Positions 1 through 8,268 of a DNA stretch of 64,000 bases are shown here, piece by piece. Every line of letters begins with the position of its first letter. The stretch's first letter is position 1. The notes below the pieces were generated by a model, which saw nothing but the letters and a program-made list of their open reading frames with translations, was not told the origin of the DNA and searched no databases. The stretch comes from Flavobacterium fluviatile (GTDB lineage: Bacteria > Bacteroidota > Bacteroidia > Flavobacteriales > Flavobacteriaceae), in contig NZ_JAADZW010000008.1 of assembly GCF_010645065.1 (NCBI RefSeq), positions 1 to 64,000 on the forward strand, given 5' to 3'. The position numbers and the translations under genes were made by a program.

Positions 1-8
1 TTATATTT

Positions 9-41
9 GAAAAAAGGCTCCGATTATAAAAACCGAAGCCT
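9..41 (-). terminator. Probable terminator of the response-regulator gene
   Basis: Read on the minus strand, a GGCT..CG / CG..AGCC hairpin with one mismatch is followed by six T. It lies downstream of the leftward LuxR-type gene. The hairpin is short, so the call is moderate. Confidence 0.5.
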
Positions 42-231
42 AAACTTTTCAACTTACACACTTTTTGGGATAGTGTCGCTAATCTAAAACATTATGATTA
101 TCCACTTTTTCAATCGTTGGTAATCCCGAATTACGCATAATTATTTTTATAGAAATAAACAGCACTACTCTGTACTTTCATTTCACTATATGATGTTTTA
201 ATGAGTATTTTTAACAATAATGCTGCAAAAA

Positions 232-864
232 TTAATTATTATAGATCTTTAAAATATCTATTAACTTAACTACATTATTGATTCCGAGTTTCTCAAAAAT
301 TCGACTTTTAAAGGTACTAACAGTAGTCATCTGAATGTTTAATTTATTGGATATTTCGAGATTTCCATCACCTTTTACCAGAAGCTCCGCCACTTCTATT
401 TCCCTTTCAGACAGTTTTTCTAACGGGTTTACCGGAAGATTATACAAAGCGTTTTCGATAATTTTGTTTTTTACAACATTGCTTATGTATTTCCCTGTTT
501 TAATCACAGATTCTACAGCCAGGATAATCTCTTCGTCTTTGCTGTATTTATTTAAAAATCCATTGGCTCCGGCATGAATATAACGCAATGCATAGTGCGA
601 TTCATCATAAGCGGAAAACATCATAATCAACAAATCAGGATAATTTAACCTGATTTCTTCGACCATTTTTGTGCTATTTCCTCCCGGAATACTGATGTCT
701 AAAAAAATCAAATCCTGCTTTTCTTTTAATTTATTAGTAAGATCTTCAAAACTATCAGCATGAGTGATTTCAACTTCTTTGCAAATGCTTTGTAATAACA
801 AAGTAAGACCATGTCTCACTACGCTATGATCGTCAACTAATAAAACTTTAAATTTATTTTTCAT
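232..864 (-). CDS. NarL/FixJ-family response regulator (receiver + LuxR HTH)
   Basis: This is a two-component DNA-binding regulator of 210 residues, a normal length for the family. The receiver domain fills residues 5-122, with the acidic pair D11-D12, phosphoacceptor D56 (FLDISIP), S84 and K106. A LuxR-type helix-turn-helix spans about 147-208 (LSEREIEVAELL...VSTFKSRIFEKL). No histidine kinase is adjacent inside the window, so it is an orphan unless the partner lies to the left. Its target genes cannot be read from the sequence. A terminator-like hairpin follows it near the window edge. Confidence 0.93.
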   Translation of the reverse strand: MKNKFKVLLVDDHSVVRHGLTLLLQSICKEVEITHADSFEDLTNKLKEKQDLIFLDISIPGGNSTKMVEEIRLNYPDLLIMMFSAYDESHYALRYIHAGANGFLNKYSKDEEIILAVESVIKTGKYISNVVKNKIIENALYNLPVNPLEKLSEREIEVAELLVKGDGNLEISNKLNIQMTTVSTFKSRIFEKLGINNVVKLIDILKIYNN

Positions 865-1341
865 GGGGCTAAAATAATTCTGAAATTCAAATTGTTCTTA
901 ATTTAATCTCAAAATTCTAAATGATTACTGCTGCAAATTTCTATAATAATTTATCAATTGAATTACTGAGTGAGTTACTTTAACTTTAACTAATAGTTAA
1001 TAAACCTCGTAGTAAGCATCCTGTTCCTGAACAAACATCTTTGGGTTTTAAATTCATTAATAACACATACGAAATTTTCAGGTTTTAAGTTTTTAAATCT
1101 CGTCATCTTAAAGCAGATTTGACAATTTGGAAATTAAATGTTTTATTTAGAATCATTTTACTTATCAAAGCTACAAAATAAGAAACCAAAATATTGTAGA
1201 ATTAATTCTACTCAAGATGAATTGACTGACTACAAATTTCTTAACAATTAATGGTGAAATTTGCAGTTTTAAAACACTTCACTAATTGATAACCTGCATT
1301 TAAAAATAATTCGATTATTAAATTTTTCAACAAGAAACACA
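865..1341. other. Divergent intergenic region, 477 bp
   Basis: AT-rich spacer between the leftward response regulator and the rightward Ppx/GppA-like gene. It must carry both promoters. A GAAATTTGC at about 1256 resembles the flavobacterial -7 element imperfectly. I see no ORF, RNA gene or clear repeat. Confidence 0.5.
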
Positions 1342-2427
1342 ATGCAAAAAAAATCAATCCTTTATCTGTTAATTGCTGTTCTTTTTTTCTCCCTGAAATC
1401 TTTTGCTCAAAAGGATATTTATGCGGGAATAGAAATTGGAAGTAAAGGAATAAAATTTTCGGTAATTGATGTAGATAACATTAAAAAAGGAGACTACACC
1501 ATTCTTGCTTTCTGGACGGAAAATATTGGCATTGCCAAAAATATTTCTATCGATGGCAGCCTTGCTCAGGACGATATAAATAATGCAGCAAACATTGTTT
1601 ACGGAAATTTGCTGACCATTAAAAAAAAGTATAATGTTCCTGATGAAAATATTTTTATAGTTGGATCATCCGGAGTGGCGATGGCGAATAATACTATAGA
1701 TTTAATCAATAAAATAAAATCCCTAACGAATAAAGATCTTGATTTTATTGATGCTGATACTGAAGGCAAAATGCTTTTGAAAGGTTCTATACCTCCCACA
1801 GAATATGCTGATGCCCTGATTCTTGACATTGGCGGAGGAAATACAAAAGGAGGATACGTAAATGTATTGGAAAATAAATTTGAGTTCTTTCCCTTAAACC
1901 TGGAATATGGCACGATTACCTTAACAGAAGCCATAAATAAGACCATTTTAATTCCCGGACAGATCAATAATATGTCTGTCTATAACGAGAAAACATTTGA
2001 ATATGCCCCAATATTGAGAGAGAAAATAAAGAATATACTGGACTCGAAACCAATGTCTTTAAATAAAAAGAAAATTTATTTGTCCGGCGGTGCTCTTTGG
2101 GCTTTTACTACTCTTTTTTACAACAAAAACAATGAGGATGATCATTATGTACCTCTGCAATTGCAGGACATCATTGACTATGATGCCATTTTGAAAAACA
2201 ATTTTACCGTATTTGAAAACTTAGCTAAAACCAGCAAAAATGCGGATAAGGTTATAAATACCTATAGTCAGAAGCATTTGATTGCTGCCAATACTATTTT
2301 GATAGCCAGTCTGGAAAGTATCCCTAATTTGAAATCAAAAAAAATATATTTTGCGAAAGAAGGGCAAATTGCATGGCTAGTATCGTACGTAGTTGACCGT
2401 TCAAAAAAGATTAAGAATGTTTTTTAG
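1342..2427 (+). CDS. Exported Ppx/GppA-like actin-fold protein
   Basis: A 361-residue protein with a clear signal peptide (hydrophobic core 5-17, cleavage about after SFA at 20-22). The mature part has the actin/HSP70/sugar-kinase phosphate-binding layout of exopolyphosphatase/guanosine-pentaphosphatase proteins: IEIGSKGIKFS near 31-40, a VGSSGVA segment near 107-113, an acidic FIDADTEGK at 135-143 where Ppx has its catalytic glutamate, DIGGGNTKG at 162-170, and LSGG further on. Ppx/GppA enzymes are normally cytoplasmic, so the signal peptide is odd. Enzymatic activity outside the cytoplasm is not established. It is followed 45 bp later by a roadblock-like gene on the same strand. Confidence 0.75.
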   Translation: MQKKSILYLLIAVLFFSLKSFAQKDIYAGIEIGSKGIKFSVIDVDNIKKGDYTILAFWTENIGIAKNISIDGSLAQDDINNAANIVYGNLLTIKKKYNVPDENIFIVGSSGVAMANNTIDLINKIKSLTNKDLDFIDADTEGKMLLKGSIPPTEYADALILDIGGGNTKGGYVNVLENKFEFFPLNLEYGTITLTEAINKTILIPGQINNMSVYNEKTFEYAPILREKIKNILDSKPMSLNKKKIYLSGGALWAFTTLFYNKNNEDDHYVPLQLQDIIDYDAILKNNFTVFENLAKTSKNADKVINTYSQKHLIAANTILIASLESIPNLKSKKIYFAKEGQIAWLVSYVVDRSKKIKNVF

Positions 2428-2472
2428 CAATTAGAAGTAAATTTCAATCAATAATAATTTAAAACAATTTAT

Positions 2473-2847
2473 ATGTCAGATTTTTTACAACAGTTTGGGG
2501 ACGAAATCAAAAAAAACGTTCCAGGTTATATTGCAATTGCCATAACCGAAATTAAAAGTGGTATTTCTTATTACAGCAACTCTGCAGTTATAGGTTTTGA
2601 TCCTGAATTAGCTTCTGCTTTCAATCTTGAGGTAGTTAAAGCAAAACTAAATGCTATAAATGCATTAGGATTATCCCAGTCAATAGATGAAATTATGATT
2701 TCGCTTACAGAACAGATTCACATCATTGATATTTCAGAAAACAATGAATATTTTATTTATCTGGCAGTCGATTCTACTAAAGCAAATTTAGGATTAACCA
2801 GAGCTTTACTGAACAAATACAAAAAAGAGATTTCAGGGAAATTATAA
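2473..2847 (+). CDS. Roadblock/LC7-like small protein
   Basis: A 124-residue soluble protein without a signal peptide. It shows an alternating helix/strand pattern ending in the YLAVDSTKANLGLTRALL segment, which resembles the C-terminal helix region of Roadblock/LC7 domains. A middle segment (LTEQIHIIDIS) also fits the family, where small-GTPase regulators commonly read LTD/EQYHIL. The assignment is by pattern only. It sits 45 bp downstream of the exported Ppx-like gene and upstream of a strong terminator, so the two probably form one transcript. No cognate GTPase gene is nearby. Confidence 0.55.
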   Translation: MSDFLQQFGDEIKKNVPGYIAIAITEIKSGISYYSNSAVIGFDPELASAFNLEVVKAKLNAINALGLSQSIDEIMISLTEQIHIIDISENNEYFIYLAVDSTKANLGLTRALLNKYKKEISGKL

Positions 2848-3239
2848 TTCTTTGCAATGACTGATTACTAAATCTGATGAAACTGAATCTAAGTTCTCAT
2901 TCAAATGTATTGAGAATTGCCTTGTAAATTAAAAAGCTTATTGAGAGTTATTTCAATAAGCTTTTTTTTAATTGTACTGCATTTAATAAATTCAGAATTG
3001 CTATAATAATACTATTTCCTAACCCGTTGTATGAAATAGAATAAAATAGCTTCATTCAAGAATTAAAAATCTAATTTGATCTGCTGAAATCCTTTAAAAT
3101 CTGCGTGAAATACTTTTATCTATAAATTTTTCGCGCAGATTCATACAGATTAAAGCAGATTTAGACAGATTTATATCTAAGCTGATTTAATAGTATTGAA
3201 GAAAAATAATTTCACCCAACGGATTATTTCCTAATCTAT
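2848..3239. other. Convergent intergenic region with terminator and 10-bp tandem repeat
   Basis: The 392-bp gap holds a strong terminator (2931-2969). It also holds four tandem 10-bp units of CAGATT plus four variable bases at 3136-3175, preceded by a related CTGCGTG / CGCGCAG stretch. Similar CAGATT/GCAGATT tracts recur at 41465-41500. I see no gene. Confidence 0.6.
2931..2969 (+). terminator. Intrinsic terminator
   Basis: A 14-bp perfect stem (arms 2931-2944 and 2953-2966, core AAGCTTATTGA) with an 8-nt loop runs into a T tract. It ends the Ppx-like/roadblock transcript. Confidence 0.9.
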
Positions 3240-4496
3240 TTATGATTCAGAAAATAATGATTGAATAATCTTAGCTTTAATATGTTCTTTTTCTTTTTTT
3301 ACAATAAAGATCAGCCGGTATGCCAAAACAGATCCGGCAAAACCAAGACATGATAAAAATATCCAGTTCGCTTTATACCCGTATTGCTCAATAATTGCCA
3401 TTCCGGATTTGGTACTTAATATATGAGCCACACTATAACTCATTGTAAAAGCAGCCATGAATTTGCCTTCCTGTTTTTTAAGCGACCTCTTTTTAACAAA
3501 TGAGTTTGCAAACGGAAAAGTGAACATGATACCAATTGTCATAAAAATCATCATTACAACTAATGCGCCTACACTATGATCAATCAACAGAAATAAATAA
3601 CTAATACTCATCGCAAGGATACCATACGAAACCATTAAAAGTTTGTTGATATTTCGCGATTCAACATACGACACAATTGAGAGCTCAAAAAGCAATATTA
3701 GTACTCCGTTTAAAGCCAGAAACAACCCGCTTTCGATACTGCTAAAATTAAAAACCTCTTTATAATAAAGCGATAACGTTGTAAACATTTGAAAAAACAA
3801 AATACCAGTTATCAGCGTAACTGCCAGATGTATTAAAAATGGTTTGTCTTCCAGTAATGAATTTTCTTCTTTTAAGTATTTAAATGCATTCAGCTTATAT
3901 GGTAGCTTTCTCTCTTTTACAAAAAAAGCAAACAGCAAAATACTTAAAATACAGGTTAATCCGTCGATATAAAACAAAAAACTGTAATTTGAAAGTGTAA
4001 TAATAATTCCGCCAATCAAAGGGCCAAACATAAAACCTAAATTAACAGAGGAACGAATTAAGGATATTGCTTTTGTACGTTCTTTTTTATCTGCATAAGT
4101 ATCTAATGAAACCAGCATTGCCGGCCTGTACATATCTGAAATTGTAGTGAGAACCAAAACCCCAAAACAAAAGCTGTAAAAAGTAGTCAGAAACTGAAGC
4201 AGAATAAAGATTAAACCACTGATAAAAAGACTGAAAACCATTACTTTATAAAAACCTATTTTATCTGAGAGCTTACCGCTTATCCAGGTTCCGGTAAAAG
4301 AACCAATACCAAAAAACACCATGACCCAGCCGATCTGGCTATAACTAAAGTGTAATTCTTCTAACATATATTTAGACAGAAAGGGTACAACCATTGCGCC
4401 GAGTCTGTTAACAAATGTGGTCACAGCCAGAACTTTTACTTCGACAGAAAATTGGGTGAAATTTTTAATATAATTCTTAAATAATCTTAGTATCAT
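3240..4496 (-). CDS. MFS transporter
   Basis: A 418-residue integral membrane protein with about 12 hydrophobic helices, typical for a major facilitator superfamily exporter. The helix 2-3 loop carries the MFS motif A pattern (GKLSDKIGFYK, near residues 74-84). The large central loop lies near residues 195-220 (VKERKLPYKLNAF...). The substrate cannot be inferred; drug or small-molecule efflux is the usual role for this length class. A GNAT acetyltransferase gene lies 72 bp upstream on the same strand, so the pair may be co-transcribed. Confidence 0.9.
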   Translation of the reverse strand: MILRLFKNYIKNFTQFSVEVKVLAVTTFVNRLGAMVVPFLSKYMLEELHFSYSQIGWVMVFFGIGSFTGTWISGKLSDKIGFYKVMVFSLFISGLIFILLQFLTTFYSFCFGVLVLTTISDMYRPAMLVSLDTYADKKERTKAISLIRSSVNLGFMFGPLIGGIIITLSNYSFLFYIDGLTCILSILLFAFFVKERKLPYKLNAFKYLKEENSLLEDKPFLIHLAVTLITGILFFQMFTTLSLYYKEVFNFSSIESGLFLALNGVLILLFELSIVSYVESRNINKLLMVSYGILAMSISYLFLLIDHSVGALVVMMIFMTIGIMFTFPFANSFVKKRSLKKQEGKFMAAFTMSYSVAHILSTKSGMAIIEQYGYKANWIFLSCLGFAGSVLAYRLIFIVKKEKEHIKAKIIQSLFSES

Positions 4497-4568
4497 ATGT
4501 TTAGCACTTGTATTTATTCTGAATTTTAAATTGAATGTTTTTGCTTTCTATTAAGAAACATTGAATTG

Positions 4569-5033
4569 TCATAACTTGATTTCATAGTAATAATAATTTG
4601 AAATAAAGCTTTTCCTGACAAAACCAAAACTTTCGTAAAGATGATGGGCGGCAAAATTTTCAGTATCCGTATTTAATGAAATTTGCCTGACATTATTTTC
4701 ACGGGCATTCTCAAAACATTTTGTCATAATTTCCCTTCCAATAGATTTTCTTCTAAAATCTGTTTTAACATAGAGATACGATATATGCCAATTGAATTCA
4801 GCAATAGACAATGGGTTTATTTTATAATGCAATACGGCAAAAGCGACTACCAGATCCTGTTCTTTTTTTACAAAAATCTTTGCTTTATTGCGGCTTAATT
4901 TATCTTTAATAAACAATACCGCATTTTCTAAATTAAGGAGTTTTTCATCGATTAGTTTAGATTCATAAATAATATCTTTTACCGAATCAAAATCTGCAGC
5001 GGTAATCTCAAATACATCATTTAATTTACTCAT
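4569..5033 (-). CDS. GNAT-family N-acetyltransferase
   Basis: A 154-residue single-domain acetyltransferase. The acetyl-CoA binding motif A is visible as VKTDFRRKSIGREIM (about 91-105, the R/Q-x-x-G-x-G/A-like segment). It is followed by the late helix NTDTENFAAHHLYESFGF, where an N/H-x-A-x-x-x-Y-x-x-x-G-F pattern is normal for the family. The acceptor is unknown. It is transcribed toward the MFS gene. A TAAATTTG -7-like element sits upstream on the minus strand (5084-5077). Confidence 0.88.
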   Translation of the reverse strand: MSKLNDVFEITAADFDSVKDIIYESKLIDEKLLNLENAVLFIKDKLSRNKAKIFVKKEQDLVVAFAVLHYKINPLSIAEFNWHISYLYVKTDFRRKSIGREIMTKCFENARENNVRQISLNTDTENFAAHHLYESFGFVRKSFISNYYYYEIKL

Positions 5034-5262
5034 AAAAATTATCCACCAACATTGATTTACACTGGATTTACAGACGCAAATTTAATTTTTATAAGCCAAA
5101 AAGAAGAGGCTTTTCAACCGAATAAAATTTCTGCTGTTGTAGAATTAAAACTACATTAGGAGTAAAAATACAAATAAGTCAACAGCCATTTAGATCTGGC
5201 ATCAATAGTAGTTTTTAAAAAGCTATTTATACATATAATCAGCCACAGAATAGCTATAAAAC

Positions 5263-5296
5263 AAAACGTCCGAAAAAAATTTCGGACGTTTTTGGC
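5263..5296 (-). terminator. Intrinsic terminator
   Basis: A perfect inverted repeat AACGTCCGAAA / TTTCGGACGTT flanked by A and T tracts. It stands just past the stop of the leftward lipoprotein gene. Confidence 0.88.
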
Positions 5297-5301
5297 TTTT
5301 A

Positions 5302-5799
5302 TTATTTGTTAATCGTTTTATCACAATCAACTTTTATAAGTGTATTTCCTGGATCGAATTTAAGTGTTTTTCTATCTTTAAAGCTAACTTTTCCATTTGC
5401 TTCAACAACATCTCCGTGACCTTCTATTAAAGTCCCTTCATTTTGTAAAAATACAACTTGCCTAACGGAAGATGTACCTTCTGAGTTAAAAGTATAATCA
5501 GCAATTAATGTATCGCCAACCATATTTCCATTTATAGTTCCTTCATTTTTATCTTTTCCATATAAACTATAGCGTAAATTTCCGTTAACTTCCTGATGAG
5601 AATTAACATTAAAATTTAATTCAATTGTGTTATTGTTTGCCGTTGAAGCAAAACATTGATTTCCTGAAGGTTCAACTATTTCTGCTTCTTTTGGTGAACT
5701 TGGAGCAATTTCTGTAGAGCCGGTAGAAGTGGTAGTTGTTTTTTTACAAGAAATAAAAACTGAAAGGACAATTGCTGATACTAATATTACTTTTTTCAT
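5302..5799 (-). CDS. Putative lipoprotein
   Basis: A 165-residue exported lipoprotein. A short hydrophobic signal ends in a lipobox with Cys18 (VFISCKK), followed by a Thr/Ser-rich linker. The rest is a beta-strand-rich domain with two further cysteines (C50 and near the C-terminus, VDCDK). Its pattern of short polar strands (LNFNVNSHQEVNGNLRYSLYGKDKN) is seen in many small uncharacterised flavobacterial lipoproteins. No enzymatic motif is visible, and I do not recognise a named family. It is bounded by terminators on both sides, so it is probably transcribed alone. Confidence 0.75.
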   Translation of the reverse strand: MKKVILVSAIVLSVFISCKKTTTTSTGSTEIAPSSPKEAEIVEPSGNQCFASTANNNTIELNFNVNSHQEVNGNLRYSLYGKDKNEGTINGNMVGDTLIADYTFNSEGTSSVRQVVFLQNEGTLIEGHGDVVEANGKVSFKDRKTLKFDPGNTLIKVDCDKTINK

Positions 5800-5847
5800 G
5801 CTACTCTTTTTTAGTTATTTTACACTATAAATGTAACCTCTAAACAA

Positions 5848-5880
5848 TAAAAAGCCATTCTTTGTAAGAATGGCTTTTTA
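5848..5880 (-). terminator. Intrinsic terminator
   Basis: AAAAGCCATTC / GAATGGCTTTT hairpin with a 7-nt loop. On the minus strand it is followed by T residues and lies 22 bp past the stop of the alpha-oxoamine synthase gene. Confidence 0.88.
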
Positions 5881-5902
5881 TATAATTCCCATACAGGAAA
5901 TT

Positions 5903-7165
5903 TTAAGCGTCTAAATCTACTGTAGTTTTGCTTGCAATCTCTTTGTATGTACCGTTAACTAATTTTTCACGAATAGCTTCGAAAGCAGTTAAGGTCTCTT
6001 CTATATCTGCCAGAGTATGAGATGCCGTAGGAATAACACGTAATAAAATCATCCCTTTTGGAATAACAGGATAAATTACAATGGATAGGAAAATACCATA
6101 GTTTTCTCTTAAGTCATTAACCATTACCATTGCTTCCGGTACACTTCCTTCCAAATAAACTGGCGTTACACAAGTATTGGTATCTCCAATATTAAATCCT
6201 TTGCTTCTTAAACCATTTTGCAAAGTATTTACATTCTCCCATAATTTATCTTTTAATCCCGGGTTGTCACGTAATAATTGCAGACGTTTCAATGAACCAA
6301 TAGTCTGAATCATTGGTAAAGCCTTAGCAAACATTTGAGAACGTAAATTATATTTTAAGTAATCAATTATATCCTTATCAGCTGCAACAAAAGCACCAAT
6401 ATTTGCCATTGATTTAGCAAATGTAGAAAAGTAAACATCTATTCCGTCCTGACAACCCTGCTCCTCACCTGCTCCTGCACCCGTTTTACCAAGTGTTCCA
6501 AAACCGTGAGCATCATCAACCAATAAACGGAAATTGTATTTCTTTTTCATTTCTACAATTTCTTTCAGCTTTCCTTGCTGACCACGCATCCCAAAAACAC
6601 CTTCAGTGATAAAAAGAATTCCTCCGCCTGTCTCCTCTGCTAATTTCGTAGCACGCTGAAGGTTTTTTTCCATGCTTTCAATGTCGTTGTGCTTGTACGT
6701 AAAGCGCTTTCCACTATGCAAACGAACTCCATCAATAATACAGGCATGCCCGTCTACATCATATACAATTACATCATTTCGGGTAACCAGGGCATCAATA
6801 ATTGATACCATTCCCTGATAACCAAAATTCAATAAATAAGCAGATTCTTTCATTACAAAAGCAGCGAGTTCTTTTTCTAATTGTTCGTGGAATTTAGTAT
6901 GACCACTCATCATACGTGCTCCCATTGGGGCAGCAGCACCGAATTCTAACGCCGCATCAGCATCTGCTTTACGAACTTCCGGATGGTTTGCAAGACCCAA
7001 ATAGTCATTTAAACTCCAGTTTAAAACTTCTTTTCCCTGAAATTTCATTCTTGGTCCCAAATCTCCTTCTAATTTTGGAAATACAAAATAACCTTCTGCC
7101 TGCGAAGCCCATTTTCCTAATGGTCCTTTATTGTTCTGGATTCTTTCGAATAAATCTTTTACCAT
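5903..7165 (-). CDS. Alpha-oxoamine synthase (cysteate or serine acyltransferase type)
   Basis: A 420-residue PLP-dependent fold-type I acyl-CoA:amino-acid C-acyltransferase. Visible signatures are NDYLGLANHPEV near residue 53, GHACIIDGVRLHSG (the His that stacks on PLP), LLVDDAHGFGTLG (the Asp contacting the pyridine nitrogen) and the Schiff-base lysine in FSTFAKSMANIGAF. The family includes KBL, BioF, ALA synthase, serine palmitoyltransferase and the cysteate acyltransferase that starts capnine (sulfonolipid) synthesis in gliding Bacteroidota. FAKS..N(I/L)G(A/G)F fits the SPT/cysteate branch better than BioF. There are no biotin genes nearby. Substrate choice remains inference. Confidence 0.88.
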   Translation of the reverse strand: MVKDLFERIQNNKGPLGKWASQAEGYFVFPKLEGDLGPRMKFQGKEVLNWSLNDYLGLANHPEVRKADADAALEFGAAAPMGARMMSGHTKFHEQLEKELAAFVMKESAYLLNFGYQGMVSIIDALVTRNDVIVYDVDGHACIIDGVRLHSGKRFTYKHNDIESMEKNLQRATKLAEETGGGILFITEGVFGMRGQQGKLKEIVEMKKKYNFRLLVDDAHGFGTLGKTGAGAGEEQGCQDGIDVYFSTFAKSMANIGAFVAADKDIIDYLKYNLRSQMFAKALPMIQTIGSLKRLQLLRDNPGLKDKLWENVNTLQNGLRSKGFNIGDTNTCVTPVYLEGSVPEAMVMVNDLRENYGIFLSIVIYPVIPKGMILLRVIPTASHTLADIEETLTAFEAIREKLVNGTYKEIASKTTVDLDA

Positions 7166-7202
7166 AATATAGTGAAGTAATAATTTTAACTTAAACAGCG
7201 AG

Positions 7203-7210
7203 CAAAAATA
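7203..7210 (-). promoter_or_regulatory. Candidate -7 element of the alpha-oxoamine synthase promoter
   Basis: Read on the minus strand this is TATTTTTG, matching the Bacteroidota -7 consensus TAnnTTTG. It lies 38 bp upstream of the ATG. A good -33 TTG at the usual spacing is not obvious. Confidence 0.4.
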
Positions 7211-7449
7211 AATATTTATTCTATGGTATCATAATAATTTAAAAATGATTCGTATCCAAAAATGGCTGTTTAATAAACTTTTAAAGTGAAATATGCCGAC
7301 TTGAAATAAAATTCCTCGTAAAATTTAAAAATTCAAGTAAACCGGGTTAACAATTTAAAGTAGTTATAAATTCAGCACTATCACTCAGAATTGTTTATTT
7401 TTTACTAATTTTAAAACACTTTATATAAAAAATCTTAATACCTGATATA

Positions 7450-8235
7450 ATGGCTTTAACCAATACTAAAGACCTAAAACTAGCCGTTCTTATTGATGCC
7501 GACAACGTTCCCTACAGCAATGTAAAAGGCATGATGGAAGAAATAGCCAAATTTGGAACCCCTACCACAAAGAGAATTTATGCCGACTGGACCAAGCCAA
7601 ATTCTAACGGATGGAAAGGCGTTTTGTTAGAACACGCCATAACTCCGATCCAGCAATATAGCTATACCGTAGGCAAAAACTCCTCTGACTCGGCTTTGAT
7701 TATTGACGCCATGGATTTGCTTTATTCAGGAAAACTGGACGGCTTTTGTATCGTTTCAAGCGACAGTGATTTTACGCGTCTTGCTATACGTCTTCGCGAA
7801 TCAGGAATGAAAGTAATTGGTATTGGAGAAAAGAAAACTCCCAATTCGTTTATTGTTGCCTGCGACAGATTCATTTACATTGAAGTTCTGGATGGTGCTA
7901 TTCAGAAGAAAAAACCGAAAGCTGTTACAACAACAACCGATTCTAAAAAACCTATCGAAAAACCAGCTGCTAAAGCTTTGGCGAAAATCGATGCTGCAAC
8001 TATCGAACTTATAGAAGCCACTATTGAAGACATTGAAGATGATGATGGCTGGGCATTTTTAGGTGATGTGGGAAACTTAATTGTAAAGAAAAAACCCGAG
8101 TTCGATCCCCGCAATTATGGATTTTCAAAATTAACACCAATGCTGAAATCCTTAACCGACATTCTGGAAATAGACGAAAGAGAGTCTGATAAAAAAGGAA
8201 TCAAACATGTTTACGTCCGGCTAAGATTCAATTAA
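7450..8235 (+). CDS. NYN-domain putative ribonuclease with C-terminal OST-HTH/LOTUS domain
   Basis: A 261-residue protein. Residues 8-145 form a NYN (PIN-like) domain: IDADN at 16-20 supplies the first acidic residues, DSALIIDAMDLL follows near 80, and VSSDSDF near 101-107 is the second acidic cluster. This is the metal-binding set of LabA/DUF88-type RNases. After a Lys/Ala-rich linker, residues 180-255 (IELIEATIEDIEDDDGWAFLGDVGNL...FDPRNYGFSKLTPML) match the OST-HTH/LOTUS winged-helix, an RNA-binding module. Known members process or degrade RNA. The gene runs 33 bp ahead of the glutamate-synthase-like gene. Confidence 0.9.
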   Translation: MALTNTKDLKLAVLIDADNVPYSNVKGMMEEIAKFGTPTTKRIYADWTKPNSNGWKGVLLEHAITPIQQYSYTVGKNSSDSALIIDAMDLLYSGKLDGFCIVSSDSDFTRLAIRLRESGMKVIGIGEKKTPNSFIVACDRFIYIEVLDGAIQKKKPKAVTTTTDSKKPIEKPAAKALAKIDAATIELIEATIEDIEDDDGWAFLGDVGNLIVKKKPEFDPRNYGFSKLTPMLKSLTDILEIDERESDKKGIKHVYVRLRFN

Positions 8236-8268
8236 TTCAGATTATTACATTATTAAAGATTAAAAAAC

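Noticed and set aside
3136..3175. Operator array in the CAGATT tandem repeat
   Set aside because: It lies between convergent genes downstream of a terminator, and similar tracts occur elsewhere in spacers, so a regulatory role is unlikely.
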